Assembly (NCBI RefSeq): GCF_003863365.1
Contig: NZ_RQXT01000056.1
Location: 1-48,232 of the forward strand
Source of the DNA: Mesorhizobium tamadayense
GTDB lineage: Bacteria; Pseudomonadota; Alphaproteobacteria; Rhizobiales; Rhizobiaceae
Direction: 5' to 3'
Length of the DNA stretch: 48,232 nt
This document shows, piece by piece, positions 25,826 through 33,912 of the stretch. The first letter of the stretch is position 1. The number at the start of each line of letters is the position of its first letter. The position numbers were made by a program, and so were the translations under genes. A model generated the notes under the pieces. The model was not told where the DNA came from. It was given only the letters and a program-made list of their open reading frames with translations, and made no database searches.

Positions 25826-26194
25826 ATGAAGCGCTGCCTGTTCGTGGACGATTCGAGCGTTATCAGGAAGGTCGCGAAGCGTATCCTTGGCGGCTCGGAC
25901 ATCATGGTCATCGAAGCGGCCACCGGGCTTGACGCCGTCGAGCTCTGCTCCAGCAACATGCCAGACGTCGTCGTAGTCGACGGCGGCCTGCCGGACATGC
26001 AGGCGGTCGACCTCATTCGCCGCATCCGCGCCATCGAAAGCACGATCAAGCCACAGATCCTGATCTCGCTCGTCGAGGTCGACGTCGGCTCGATCATGCG
26101 GGCGAAACGCGCCGGCGCCCAGGGCTATCTGCTGAAGCCCTTCAACCGGGCGCAGTTGCTCGATAGCTTCCGCTTCCTGAAAATCGCGGCTTGA
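25826..26194 (+). CDS. Single-domain response regulator (receiver)
   Basis: A 122-residue CheY-like receiver with no output domain. The acidic pair is D8-D9 (FVDDSS), the phospho-acceptor Asp52 lies in 'VVVVDGGLPDM', the conserved Ser/Thr region is 'ILISLVE' and the Lys is in 'GYLLKPF'. The ATG at 25826 is taken because it starts directly at the receiver and follows GAGGG; an upstream in-frame start would add 39 non-conserved residues. The position between chpT and ctrA suggests it takes phosphate from ChpT or acts as a sink, but this is inferred. It is not clearly CpdR or DivK. Confidence 0.85.
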   Translation: MKRCLFVDDSSVIRKVAKRILGGSDIMVIEAATGLDAVELCSSNMPDVVVVDGGLPDMQAVDLIRRIRAIESTIKPQILISLVEVDVGSIMRAKRAGAQGYLLKPFNRAQLLDSFRFLKIAA

Positions 26195-26208
26195 GCTTTC
26201 CGACACCG

Positions 26209-26244
26209 AAACGAAAAACCCGGCCGGAGCCGGGTTTTTCGTTT
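26209..26244. terminator. Bidirectional terminator between the receiver gene and ctrA
   Basis: A 16-bp perfect stem (26209-26224 with 26229-26244) around a CGGA loop, with A-rich left and T-rich right ends, lies between two convergent genes. The GCCGGG stem with TTTTT on either strand makes it a strong terminator in both directions. Confidence 0.9.
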
Positions 26245-26264
26245 GAATTGCTTGGCCTTAGGGG

Positions 26265-26960
26265 TCAGGCGCTGACGCGGATGTCTTCCGGCTCGCGCAG
26301 CACATAGCCGCGGCCCCATACGGTTTCGATGTAGTTCTGGCCGCCGGACGCAGCGTCGAGCTTCTTGCGCAGCTTGCAGATGAAGACGTCGATGATCTTC
26401 AGTTCCGGCTCGTCCATGCCGCCATAGAGGTGATTGAGGAACATTTCCTTGGTCAGCGTCGTGCCCTTGCGCAGCGAGAGCAGCTCCAGCATCTGGTATT
26501 CCTTGCCGGTCAGGTGCACGCGCTGGCCACCGACCTCGACCGTCTTGGCGTCGAGATTGACCACCAGGTCGCCGGTTGTGATGACCGATTGGGCATGACC
26601 TTTGGAACGGCGCACGATGGCATGGATGCGCGCCACCAGCTCGTCCTTGTGGAAAGGCTTGGTCATGTAGTCGTCGGCGCCGAAACCGAGGCCGCGCACC
26701 TTGTCCTCGATGCCTGCCATGCCGGAGAGGATCAGGATCGGCGTTTTGACCTTGGAGAGGCGAAGCGTGCGCAGCACCTCGTAGCCGGACATGTCGGGAA
26801 GATTGAGATCGAGAAGGATGATGTCGTAGTCGTAGAGCTTGCCGAGATCGACCCCTTCTTCGCCGAGATCGGTCGTATAGACGTTGAAGCTTTCCGATTT
26901 CAGCATCAGCTCGATGCTTTGTGCGGTTGCACTGTCGTCTTCAATCAGCAGAACACGCAT
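26265..26960 (-). CDS. ctrA: Cell cycle master response regulator CtrA
   Basis: A 231-residue OmpR-type response regulator. The receiver domain (1-115) has Asp8-Asp9, phospho-acceptor Asp51 in 'IILLDLNLPDMSG', and 'MTKPF'. The DNA-binding winged helix (about 125-225) has 'LTGKEYQMLELLSLRKGTTLTKEMFLNHLYGGMDEPE' and 'IETVWGRGYVLREP'. The length and the C-terminal 'DIRVSA' fit rhizobial CtrA. It controls division, flagella and replication. The upstream 385 bp contains several TTAA half-sites, in line with autoregulation. Neighbours chpT, fliJ and sciP are pathway partners. Confidence 0.96.
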   Translation of the reverse strand: MRVLLIEDDSATAQSIELMLKSESFNVYTTDLGEEGVDLGKLYDYDIILLDLNLPDMSGYEVLRTLRLSKVKTPILILSGMAGIEDKVRGLGFGADDYMTKPFHKDELVARIHAIVRRSKGHAQSVITTGDLVVNLDAKTVEVGGQRVHLTGKEYQMLELLSLRKGTTLTKEMFLNHLYGGMDEPELKIIDVFICKLRKKLDAASGGQNYIETVWGRGYVLREPEDIRVSA

Positions 26961-27405
26961 TTCATTCCCCTTTTCTGCTGCCGGACCGCGTCACGACCGT
27001 CCGGGACCGGAGCAGTGATTGCCTGAACAGAAGGTGCCACCGATTGGTTAACAAATCCTAATTTCGTGTCAGCCACGATATCAGATTTTTTAACCCCTTT
27101 CTACACCCACTTGAATCTAATAACGAATCACAGACCCAAATCGCTCATGTACCACATTAATTCGTCAGCCTAAGTGACTCCAGAGACTCGCAGGCCGGCT
27201 TCTCGTCGCAGCCGGAATTTTTACCCGGCCTTAAGTCCTCGCCCGTATGATTAACAATGCCCGTAAACGAATGGTTACCGCCGGCAAAAAACTTTAGGGC
27301 TTTGTTTCCCATAGAATGGGGAAAGCCGGGGGAAACGGGTGACGCGTGGGCCTTTCCAGGCCGAAGAGACGATATGCAGGTGTGCGTTTCCGGGAGTACC
27401 GAGTC
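26961..27405. promoter_or_regulatory. ctrA-fliJ divergent region with TTAA half-sites
   Basis: This 445-bp region between divergent ctrA and fliJ is AT-richer than its surroundings. It contains TTAA half-sites at 27048, 27090, 27157, 27231 and 27251, resembling halves of the CtrA box (TTAA-N7-TTAA). None pairs perfectly; the nearest are TTAA-N6-CTAA at 27048 and TTAC-N6-TTAA near 27221. Autoregulation of ctrA and control of fliJ are expected from known CtrA biology, not shown here. Confidence 0.5.
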
Positions 27406-27783
27406 ATGAAGTCACGTGAAAACCTCGTTCGGCTGAAGCAGTTTCAGGTGAATGAGAAGCGGCGCCAGCTGTTGCAGTTGGACATGATGATCGCCGAGTT
27501 CGAACGCATGGCCGCCGAGTTGGAGGCGCAGATCGTCGCCGAAGAGAAAAAAGCCGGCATCACCGACATCAATCATTTTGCCTATCCGACCTTCGCCAAG
27601 GCGGCGCGCCTGCGCCGCGACAACCTTAGGAACTCGCAGAGCGACCTCGCCCAGCAGCGAACCATGGCCGAATCATTACTCGGCGAAGCTGAAGCGGAGC
27701 TTTCCAAGGCCGAGATGCTGGAATCACGCGACAGCAAGATTCGCGATACGGAAGTGGGCGGCCGCAGCGCCATGATCGGCTGA
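27406..27783 (+). CDS. fliJ: Flagellar export chaperone FliJ
   Basis: A 125-residue, almost entirely coiled-coil protein ('LVRLKQFQVNEKRRQLLQLDMMIAEFERMAAELEAQIVAEEKKAG') that matches alphaproteobacterial FliJ. It escorts late substrates and stimulates the FliI ATPase of the flagellar export machine. The ATG at 27406 follows a GGGAG site; the longer upstream frame has no support. It is divergent from ctrA and separated from other flagellar genes, as in Brucella and other rhizobiales, where it lies in the ctrA-sciP region. Confidence 0.85.
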   Translation: MKSRENLVRLKQFQVNEKRRQLLQLDMMIAEFERMAAELEAQIVAEEKKAGITDINHFAYPTFAKAARLRRDNLRNSQSDLAQQRTMAESLLGEAEAELSKAEMLESRDSKIRDTEVGGRSAMIG

Positions 27784-27865
27784 GCTGCGCGCTTTGCCGC
27801 TATAGCCGGGATTTTCCGGCAGCCCTTGAAACCGCGTCCGGACAGCTCCTGCCCGTGCTCCCGCT

Positions 27866-28141
27866 TCAAGGCAGCATCGCCATATCGACCTGATGGTTCG
27901 CCGATGCTCTGGCACGGGCATCCTTGATGTCGGGCGCATGCTCTTCCGCCCAGGACCGGATCTGGCTGAGCAATCCCGTCAGGTTCTGGCCAAGCTCCGT
28001 CAGCTCGTATTCAACCCGCGGCGGGAAGACCGGATAGATCTCGCGCCGGACAAGGCCGTCGCGCTCCAGCACACACAGCGTCTGGGTGAGCACCTTCCAG
28101 CTTGCGCGCCAGCTCGCCATTGCGCATGCGGCCGCGGAGGC
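27866..28141 (-). pseudogene. HxlR-family regulator remnant
   Basis: The C-terminal half of an HxlR winged-helix regulator is readable on the minus strand: 'VLTQTLCVLERDGLVRREIYPVFPPRVEYELTELG'. Just upstream, the expected recognition-helix segment 'RNGELARKLEG' is present but in another frame, so a small deletion near 28095 shifted the frame. The first ~40 residues of a normal HxlR protein are missing, and the sequence runs into the oxidoreductase remnant at about 28141. The gene is broken twice and is unlikely to bind DNA. Confidence 0.7.
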
Positions 28142-28279
28142 CTTGTCGAGCTCGCCAAGCTGGTCGACGCCAAGAAGCTGTCGCCCCACGTGGCGAAGGC
28201 CTTCCCGCTCGATCAGGCGGGCGCTGCCGATGCCTTCCTTGCGACCCGGCCGATCGGCAAGGTCGTGCTCACGGTCTAA
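28142..28279 (+). pseudogene. 3' remnant of zinc-type alcohol dehydrogenase / quinone oxidoreductase
   Basis: Only the last 45 codons survive: 'ELAKLVDAKKLSPHVAKAF', then 'PLDQAGAADAFLATRPIGKVVLTV', which is the C-terminal end of NADP-dependent medium-chain dehydrogenases. The catalytic and cofactor domains are absent. With the HxlR remnant it is the two outer ends of a once divergent regulator-enzyme pair, joined by a deletion of the 5' ends and the intergenic space. Confidence 0.7.
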
Positions 28280-28302
28280 TGGAAGGCTCTCCGGAAAGAT
28301 GA

Positions 28303-28325
28303 AAGGGCGCGGAATCCGCGCCCTT
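28303..28325 (-). terminator. sciP terminator
   Basis: A 10-bp perfect stem AAGGGCGCGG / CCGCGCCCTT with an AAT loop lies 20 bases beyond the sciP stop. Read on the minus strand it is followed by TTCATCTTTCC, a weak T-rich tail. On the plus strand it also follows the oxidoreductase remnant. Confidence 0.75.
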
Positions 28326-28345
28326 CTGTCTCCGGCAGCAGAAGC

Positions 28346-28621
28346 CTAGTGCCGGTATTGCTGGATCCGCGTCGTGCGAAGTCCGGCAAGACCGTATTCG
28401 TCGATTGATGCCTGCCAGGAGAGAAATTCCTCGGTAGTGAGTTTGTAGCGCTGGCAGGCTTCTTCCAGGCTGAGCAGTCCGCCGCGCACGGCAGCGACCA
28501 CCTCCGCCTTGCGCCGGATAACCCAGCGCCGTGTATTCGTCGGCGGCAGATCGGCTATCGTGAGAGGGCTGCCGTCAGGCCCGATAACATACTTGACTCT
28601 AGGTCTAACCAGATCGGTCAT
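28346..28621 (-). CDS. sciP: CtrA inhibitor SciP (DUF1153)
   Basis: A 91-residue DUF1153 protein. The sequence 'RVKYVIGPDGSPLTIADLPP', then 'RWVIRRKAEVVAAVRGGLLSLEEACQRYKLTTEEFLSWQ', matches SciP, a helix-turn-helix protein that binds CtrA and blocks its transcription activity in Caulobacter and relatives. Basic residues around RRKAEV and the 'EEACQRYKLTTEEF' helix form the CtrA/DNA-contact part. It lies 1.4 kb from ctrA, so the regulator and its inhibitor are syntenic. A terminator follows. Confidence 0.92.
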   Translation of the reverse strand: MTDLVRPRVKYVIGPDGSPLTIADLPPTNTRRWVIRRKAEVVAAVRGGLLSLEEACQRYKLTTEEFLSWQASIDEYGLAGLRTTRIQQYRH

Positions 28622-28879
28622 CGTACTCTCTACTAAAAACTCAAAGACCCAATCCCCGCCACGGTACCGCCACAGCTTTAAAAATTGCCTAAGCGAACCC
28701 TAATGACTAGGTAAGGATCGTGAACGTCACGTTAGGTTTTCGTTCGGCATTTGAGACAATCGCGGCCCCGGCCCTGATTTTGCCGGGAGAAATCGGTTTG
28801 GCGGGCAAGCTGGCGCACCCGGAGCGCTTGACCTATATTCCTGTCATTGGCAGTCAGCGCCACGCAGATTGAAAGAACC

Positions 28880-30070
28880 ATGAACAGCCTCGACCTTCCC
28901 GGACGCCCAGAAAACACCCGCGTCGTCGTCGCCATGTCGGGCGGCGTCGATTCGTCGGTCGTTGCCGGCATCCTGAAGCGCGAAGGCTATGACGTCGTCG
29001 GCGTCACCCTGCAGCTTTACGACCACGGCGCGGCAACGCACCGGGCGGGTTCCTGCTGCGCCGGCCAGGATATCGACGATGCCCGCCGAGTCTCCGAGAC
29101 GCTCGGCATCCCGCATTACGTGCTCGACTACGAGGAGCGCTTCCGCAAAGCGGTCATCGATCCTTTCGCCGAGAGCTATGTCGCCGGCGAGACGCCTATC
29201 CCCTGCGTCTCCTGCAACCAGACGGTCAAGTTCGCGGACCTTTTGGCCACCGCCCAGGATCTCGGCGCCGACGCTTTGGCCACCGGCCATTACATCCGCT
29301 CGCGCGCCAACGGCGCGCATCGCGCGCTCTACCGGCCGGTCGATGCGGACCGCGACCAGAGCTATTTCCTGTTCGCCACCACGCAGGCGCAGATCGACTA
29401 TCTGCGCTTCCCGCTGGGCGGTCTCTCCAAGCCGCAGGTGCGAATGATCGCCGAGGAGATGGGGCTGACGGTCGCCGCCAAGCAGGACAGCCAGGACATC
29501 TGCTTCGTGCCGCAGGGCAAGTATTCCGACATCATCGCCAAGCTGAAGCCAAGCGCGGCAAATCCTGGCGATATCGTCCATATCGATGGCCGCGTGCTCG
29601 GCCGCCATGAAGGTATCCTGCGCTACACGATCGGCCAGCGCCGCGGCATCGGCGTCGCTTCCGGCGAGCCGCTCTATGTCGTTCATCTCGACGCCGAGGG
29701 CGCCCGTGTCATTGTCGGCCCGCGCGAGGCGCTGGAGACGCACAAGATTTACCTGCGCGCCATGAACTGGCTCGGCGACGGCCCGCTCTCCGACGTTCCG
29801 GAAGGCGGGATCGAGCTGTTCGCCAAGGTCCGTTCGACCAGGCCGCCGCGCCCGGCCGTGCTGCATCACCGCGACGGCGTGACCTCGGTCGAGCTGGTCG
29901 ACGGCGAATCAGGCATCGCGCCCGGACAGGCCTGCGTTCTCTATTCCGACGACTGCAACGAGGCGCGTGTCTTCGGCGGCGGCTTCATCGAGCGCTCAGA
30001 GCGCGGTGCCGAGGCCGAGGCTATGCTTTCGAGGCTCGCGCAGCGGCCCGCGCACATCCCCGCCGAGTAA
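28880..30070 (+). CDS. mnmA: tRNA-specific 2-thiouridylase MnmA
   Basis: A 396-residue enzyme that thiolates U34 of Lys, Glu and Gln tRNAs. The PP-loop is SGGVDSS at residues 20-26. 'CVSCNQTVKF' holds Cys109/Cys112, the first being the catalytic nucleophile candidate. 'KQDSQDICFVPQGKY' contains the second catalytic Cys, and 'RRGIGVASGEPLYV' lies in the C-terminal domain. The ATG at 28880 is preferred because the upstream frame adds 11 unrelated residues and GAAAGAA precedes it. Confidence 0.95.
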   Translation: MNSLDLPGRPENTRVVVAMSGGVDSSVVAGILKREGYDVVGVTLQLYDHGAATHRAGSCCAGQDIDDARRVSETLGIPHYVLDYEERFRKAVIDPFAESYVAGETPIPCVSCNQTVKFADLLATAQDLGADALATGHYIRSRANGAHRALYRPVDADRDQSYFLFATTQAQIDYLRFPLGGLSKPQVRMIAEEMGLTVAAKQDSQDICFVPQGKYSDIIAKLKPSAANPGDIVHIDGRVLGRHEGILRYTIGQRRGIGVASGEPLYVVHLDAEGARVIVGPREALETHKIYLRAMNWLGDGPLSDVPEGGIELFAKVRSTRPPRPAVLHHRDGVTSVELVDGESGIAPGQACVLYSDDCNEARVFGGGFIERSERGAEAEAMLSRLAQRPAHIPAE

Positions 30071-30117
30071 CCCGCCCTTTCAGTCGGCGCTTCACTTCAG
30101 GATTGTCTTTGCGTGAC

Positions 30118-31083
30118 TCAAGCGGACGAGCCGCTATGCGTCACCGTGCCCGCCGTGAGGATGCGCAGCACGCGGATCGCTTCCTCGCCATCGGTGCGCG
30201 GTTCGGCGCGCGTCTCGATGCATTGCATGAAATGCGCCAGCTCGCGCGTCAGCGGCATGCCTTCGCCGACCGCCACATAGGACGGCTCGTTGGCGGTGAA
30301 GGCCCATTGGCCGCTGTCCTGCCAGACCGCGTGCCGGTAGACGGCAAGCTTGCGCTCCCAGGGCTCGACATCGTCGAACACCGCCATCGCCTTGGTGCCG
30401 ACCACGGTGAGCCGCCGCTCGCGATAGGGGTTGAGCCGCGAGGCGAAGAGATGGCTGCGCACGCCGTTGGGAAAGCGCATGTGCAGATGCGCGAAGTCGC
30501 TGAGATTGTCGAGCAGTGCCGCCCCTTCGCCCCTGACCTCGATCGGCTCGGTGCCGGTGATGGCGAGAATCATCGACAGATCATGCGGCGCAAGGTCCCA
30601 GAGCGCGTCGTTCTCGGTGTGGAACTTGCCGAGGCCGAGCCGGTGCGAGTGGATGTAGCGCACCTCGCCGAGCTCGCCATTGTCGATCAGCGCTTTCAGC
30701 GTCTCGAAGGCGGGATGGAAGCGCAGCACGTGGCCGACCATGAAGACGCGGCCGTTTTTCCTCGCCGCCTGCACCGAGCGCTCGGCGTCGGCGACCGTCA
30801 GCGCGATCGGCTTCTCCACCAGCACGTCCTTGCCGCCCTCGACGGCGCGAACAGTCGTGTCGGCATGATATTGCGGCGGCAGCGCCATGACGACGGCATC
30901 GACATCGGCGCGCTCGAACAGCTTGTCCGGCTCTATCGCCAGGCATTCCTGCTCGCTGGCGAACCCTTCGGCGCGGGCGCGATTGACGTCGGAAACGGCA
31001 TGGAGCGCGCCAAGCGCCTTGAGGGTGCGGATGTGGTTGCTGCCCCAGTATCCGCAACCGAGGACTGCGATGCGCGGCTTCAT
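30118..31083 (-). CDS. Gfo/Idh/MocA family oxidoreductase
   Basis: A 321-residue NAD(P)-dependent sugar/inositol dehydrogenase-type protein. The Rossmann motif is 'AVLGCGYWGSNHIRTLKALG' at residues 5-24. 'VDAVVMALPPQYHADTTVRAVEGGKDVLVEKPIALT' gives the EKP motif near residue 92, and the C-terminal domain contains 'HDLSMILAITG', with the catalytic His region. It resembles UDP-sugar or scyllo-inositol dehydrogenase members such as WbpB-like proteins. The substrate is open. It is the last core gene before the tRNA. Confidence 0.85.
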   Translation of the reverse strand: MKPRIAVLGCGYWGSNHIRTLKALGALHAVSDVNRARAEGFASEQECLAIEPDKLFERADVDAVVMALPPQYHADTTVRAVEGGKDVLVEKPIALTVADAERSVQAARKNGRVFMVGHVLRFHPAFETLKALIDNGELGEVRYIHSHRLGLGKFHTENDALWDLAPHDLSMILAITGTEPIEVRGEGAALLDNLSDFAHLHMRFPNGVRSHLFASRLNPYRERRLTVVGTKAMAVFDDVEPWERKLAVYRHAVWQDSGQWAFTANEPSYVAVGEGMPLTRELAHFMQCIETRAEPRTDGEEAIRVLRILTAGTVTHSGSSA

Positions 31084-31212
31084 TCGTTCAAACTCTAGAA
31101 TTTCATGGCCGAGACATAGCGACGTGCCCCGTCGAACTCAACCCCGCCGCATGCGCTTCAGCGTCTGCCCGGCAAAGCTTTTCCGGGATGAGATTATGCT
31201 GGCGCGTCCGGC

Positions 31213-31241
31213 TTGACAGCTTTGCCCCGCCAACCTTATAT
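31213..31241 (+). promoter_or_regulatory. Sigma-70-type promoter of tRNA-Met
   Basis: TTGACA at 31213-31218 and TTATAT at 31236-31241 are separated by 17 bases. This near-consensus promoter lies 69 bases upstream of the tRNA and is on the core side, so tRNA transcription does not depend on the island. Confidence 0.75.
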
Positions 31242-31309
31242 CCGCGCGACCTTGGCGAACGCTTCGAATTGCCCACGATCCGTGCGCTTCTTCGAGCCTC
31301 GTCACTCCT

Positions 31310-31386
31310 GGCGGAGTAGCTCAGTTGGTTAGAGCACGGGAATCATAATCCTGGGGTCGGGGGTTCAAGTCCCTCCTCCGCTACCA
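31310..31386 (+). tRNA. tRNA-Met(CAT), island attachment site
   Basis: A full cloverleaf can be drawn: acceptor stem GGCGGAG with CTCCGCT (first pair G-T), D arm GCTC/GAGC, anticodon stem CGGGA/TCCTG (with a G-T pair) enclosing ATCATAA, so anticodon CAT, T arm GGGGG/CCCTC with TTCAAGT, and an encoded CCA end. An elongator-Met identity is favoured; tRNA-Ile2 (with CAT before lysidine modification) cannot be excluded. The 3' half overlaps the antisense end of the recombinase gene, so it doubles as an integration site. Confidence 0.92.
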
Positions 31387-33025
31387 CCTCAAACCCACTA
31401 TCGTGCGTAATAGGTGCGCGATAGCGGCCGCCCGTTGCTGCGCGGTTTTCGGCATAGCGCGCGCTGGGGAATGCGCCCCTGCCGATGAGGGCGGCAAGCT
31501 TGCCTTTCACCTCGATCTCGAAGCCTTCGCGTGCAGGCTTGGGGTGCACCGTGACGCTGTGAACAAGCGCCCGAAAGTTTTGAGTGAGCGGCCCACGGTC
31601 GTCTGCGGCACTGGCGTGGTCAGCCAATGCCTTTGAAAGAGCATCGACGGTTTCGATGTAGCGCCCCACGGTCGTGGGGTGAAGAGCAACGGTCGACGGC
31701 GGCTCATCAAGGCTGGCAAGTTGCGCTTCGACCTGAAGCCGCTGTGTCTTGAGTTCAGCAATGCGCTGTTTGGCATCCTCTTCGGCAATGACATTCCTGA
31801 TGACGAGGTCGATGGTGCGCTGCCGCTCGCCTTCAATGCGATCGCGCTTGGTTTCCAGTCCTGTGCGCATTGCAGTGGCCTGTGTGGCCAGTTGCCGACG
31901 CTCTTCATTGTATTTGCGGATGTAGGCTTCGATCAGCTCTGGAACCCTCAGCTGTTCGCGCATGCCGTCGAGGACCGCCTTCTCGATCTCGGGCAGGTAA
32001 AGGATGCGCCGGTTGGAGCAGCTCCCGCTTTCGCGAACCGCCGAGCACCGGATACGCGTCTTGCCGGTCTTGTCACGATCATGAACCGACAGGCCCGATC
32101 CGCAGACGCCGCAGCGAAGGAGACCGGATAATAGGTGAGCGGGCCGGCGCTTGATCTGAGAAGATACCCTCACCCTCTCGGCCTTGAGGGACTGTGCCTT
32201 CAGCCACGTTTCGTCATCGATGATCCGTAAATGCGGCACTTCTTTTGTCTGCCACTGGTCCTTCGGGTTTGGCCTGGAGACGCGCTTGCCAGTATCGGGG
32301 TTCTTCATCATCCGGACCTTGTTCCAGATGATGCGTCCGACATAGAGCTCGTTGAAGAGCAGCCCTGCCCCGCGTTGCGCATTTCCGTTGATAGTGGAAG
32401 CGTTCCATCGCGTTCCCCGCGGTGGTGCAATGCCTTCCCGGTTGAGATCACCAGCAAGCTCGCGTGGGGTGCGCCCGGCTGTATAGGCGGCAAAGATGCG
32501 CCGGACGACCTCTACCTCCTCTTTGACAATCTCCAGTTCGCCAGGGCGACCTGGGACTACTTGATAGCCATAGGCGCGTCCTCCGGCGTGACGCCCGTCC
32601 CGAACTACTCCAGCCATGCCCCTACGCACCTTCTTGGCACCGTCTTCCCGCTGCATCTGACCGACAAGTCCACGAATACCGACGAGGATCGCATCGGCGA
32701 TGCCGTCATGAACAGCCTGAATTTCAATGCCGAGGAAAGAGAGCCGTTTGTGAAGGCCTGCGAGATCCTCCATGTCGCGTGACAGGCGATCAAGCGCCTC
32801 GACGACAACCGCATCGAACGCATTTTGGCGTGCCGCCTCCATTAGAGTCATTAGGCCGTCGCGGCCGAATACCGACGCTCCGGAGCGAGCCTTGTCCTCA
32901 TAGACGGCAACGACATTGAGACCATTGCGAACTGCGTATGCACGGCACAGCGCAATTTGGTCTTCGGTGGACTTCTCGTTTTGTAGCTCGGTCGAAAAGC
33001 GAGCGTAAATAGCGGCCCGTGTCAT
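31343..33025 (-). CDS. Large serine recombinase (site-specific integrase)
   Basis: A 560-residue recombinase. The resolvase-type catalytic domain (1-145) begins 'RAAIYARFSTE' with catalytic Ser11, followed by 'ALDRLSRDMEDLAGL'. A recombinase domain (~155-275) has 'GYQVVPGRPGELEIV', and a zinc-ribbon (~290-345) has Cys pairs in 'LLRCGVCGSGLSVHD' and 'IRCSAVRESGSCSNRR'. A coiled-coil region (~360-430) follows. The last 13 residues (VAEEGLEPPTPGL) and the TGA stop are encoded by the antisense strand of tRNA-Met. It should integrate and excise the island. Confidence 0.92.
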   Translation of the reverse strand: MTRAAIYARFSTELQNEKSTEDQIALCRAYAVRNGLNVVAVYEDKARSGASVFGRDGLMTLMEAARQNAFDAVVVEALDRLSRDMEDLAGLHKRLSFLGIEIQAVHDGIADAILVGIRGLVGQMQREDGAKKVRRGMAGVVRDGRHAGGRAYGYQVVPGRPGELEIVKEEVEVVRRIFAAYTAGRTPRELAGDLNREGIAPPRGTRWNASTINGNAQRGAGLLFNELYVGRIIWNKVRMMKNPDTGKRVSRPNPKDQWQTKEVPHLRIIDDETWLKAQSLKAERVRVSSQIKRRPAHLLSGLLRCGVCGSGLSVHDRDKTGKTRIRCSAVRESGSCSNRRILYLPEIEKAVLDGMREQLRVPELIEAYIRKYNEERRQLATQATAMRTGLETKRDRIEGERQRTIDLVIRNVIAEEDAKQRIAELKTQRLQVEAQLASLDEPPSTVALHPTTVGRYIETVDALSKALADHASAADDRGPLTQNFRALVHSVTVHPKPAREGFEIEVKGKLAALIGRGAFPSARYAENRAATGGRYRAPITHDSGFEVVAEEGLEPPTPGL

Positions 33026-33039
33026 GTCTCGGGAGCCTT

Positions 33040-33384
33040 CTAGGCGTGATCTGCATCAAACGCGGAATCGATCGAAACACCGATTGCGATGCGATGATCG
33101 CGCCTGGCATCGGCGACGGCAAGGGCTTCGACGAACTCAAGCATGGCTCTGCGTAGCTCCTCCGGCGCCTCCGCAGGGACGCTTTCGCGGAGCGACGAAC
33201 CATTGAGTTTGTCTTGTGCCGGCTTCACGAAACCGAGCATCGCCATCACAAGCAGCGGGGAAAGAGGCGCGCTCCATCGATCGTGCAAACGGGACACCGC
33301 AGCGTAGAAATCGGATAGATGCCGGCCTGACAGGATTGGCGGGCGAAGGTCGCCGCAATCGAGTTGCGCAAATGCAGAACTCAT
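33040..33384 (-). CDS. Hypothetical protein upstream of the recombinase
   Basis: A 114-residue protein read 14 bases before the recombinase start on the same strand, so probably in its operon. It has no recognised domain. The sequence is mixed helical, with 'LSDFYAAVSRLHDRWSAPLSPLLVMAMLGFV' and an acidic helix near residues 72-95. A regulatory or excision-directionality role would fit the position, but nothing in the sequence resembles a known Xis/RDF protein. Confidence 0.5.
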   Translation of the reverse strand: MSSAFAQLDCGDLRPPILSGRHLSDFYAAVSRLHDRWSAPLSPLLVMAMLGFVKPAQDKLNGSSLRESVPAEAPEELRRAMLEFVEALAVADARRDHRIAIGVSIDSAFDADHA

Positions 33385-33606
33385 GCCGGCACACCGGAGA
33401 CAAATGACCGGGGCTGGCTACTGGAATGGTCTGACCCCGCTCACGCCGCTCCTTTGTCTGCTTCCTAAACCTGCACCGGGTCGGAATCGGCCGGTCAAGG
33501 TTAACGCGACAAGCGTCAGTGCAGAGCGGTTTTGGCCTTGACTGGCTGGCGACCGATTCCGCTCCGACCTAGAAGCTGGCCACGGGCAACCTGCACATGA
33601 CGGCGC

Positions 33607-33912
33607 TCAATTTACGGAACGTCGGTTGACCGGGGCCATCATCCTTTCCACCTCGGTTTGCACCGACTCCGCTCGAAGACAATCAAAAACCTGAAACCAG
33701 AAGCGGTATTCCGGCATGTCGCCATCGCAATTAGCCGCCAGAGCGCCCCAAGCGATCGCCGTTACCGCCAAATCGCCCCACAACGCTTTTGCCGCGTCGG
33801 CGACTTTAATAACAGACCAATCACGAAGCACCATCGCGTCGAGCTCCGCTATCTCGCCACGAAAAGGACCATCTTCAATTATTATCCGCAATCGATCGGT
33901 CAGCTTTTTCAC
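33607..33912 (-). CDS. Hypothetical protein, second gene of a coupled pair
   Basis: A 101-residue, mostly helical protein starting with GTG that overlaps the stop of the upstream gene as GTGA. It has no recognised family. Visible features are an N-terminal basic helix (KKLTDRLRIIIEDG) and a central hydrophobic stretch around 'DLAVTAIAWGALAANCDGD', too short and polar for a confident membrane segment. The overlap shows it is translated with the gene at 33909-34649. Confidence 0.5.
   Translation of the reverse strand: MKKLTDRLRIIIEDGPFRGEIAELDAMVLRDWSVIKVADAAKALWGDLAVTAIAWGALAANCDGDMPEYRFWFQVFDCLRAESVQTEVERMMAPVNRRSVN

Noticed and set aside
31310..31386. tRNA-Ile2 or initiator Met identity
   Set aside because: The anticodon is CAT, but the first acceptor pair is G-T rather than the mismatched C-A of an initiator, and no feature favours Ile2; elongator Met is kept with a caveat.
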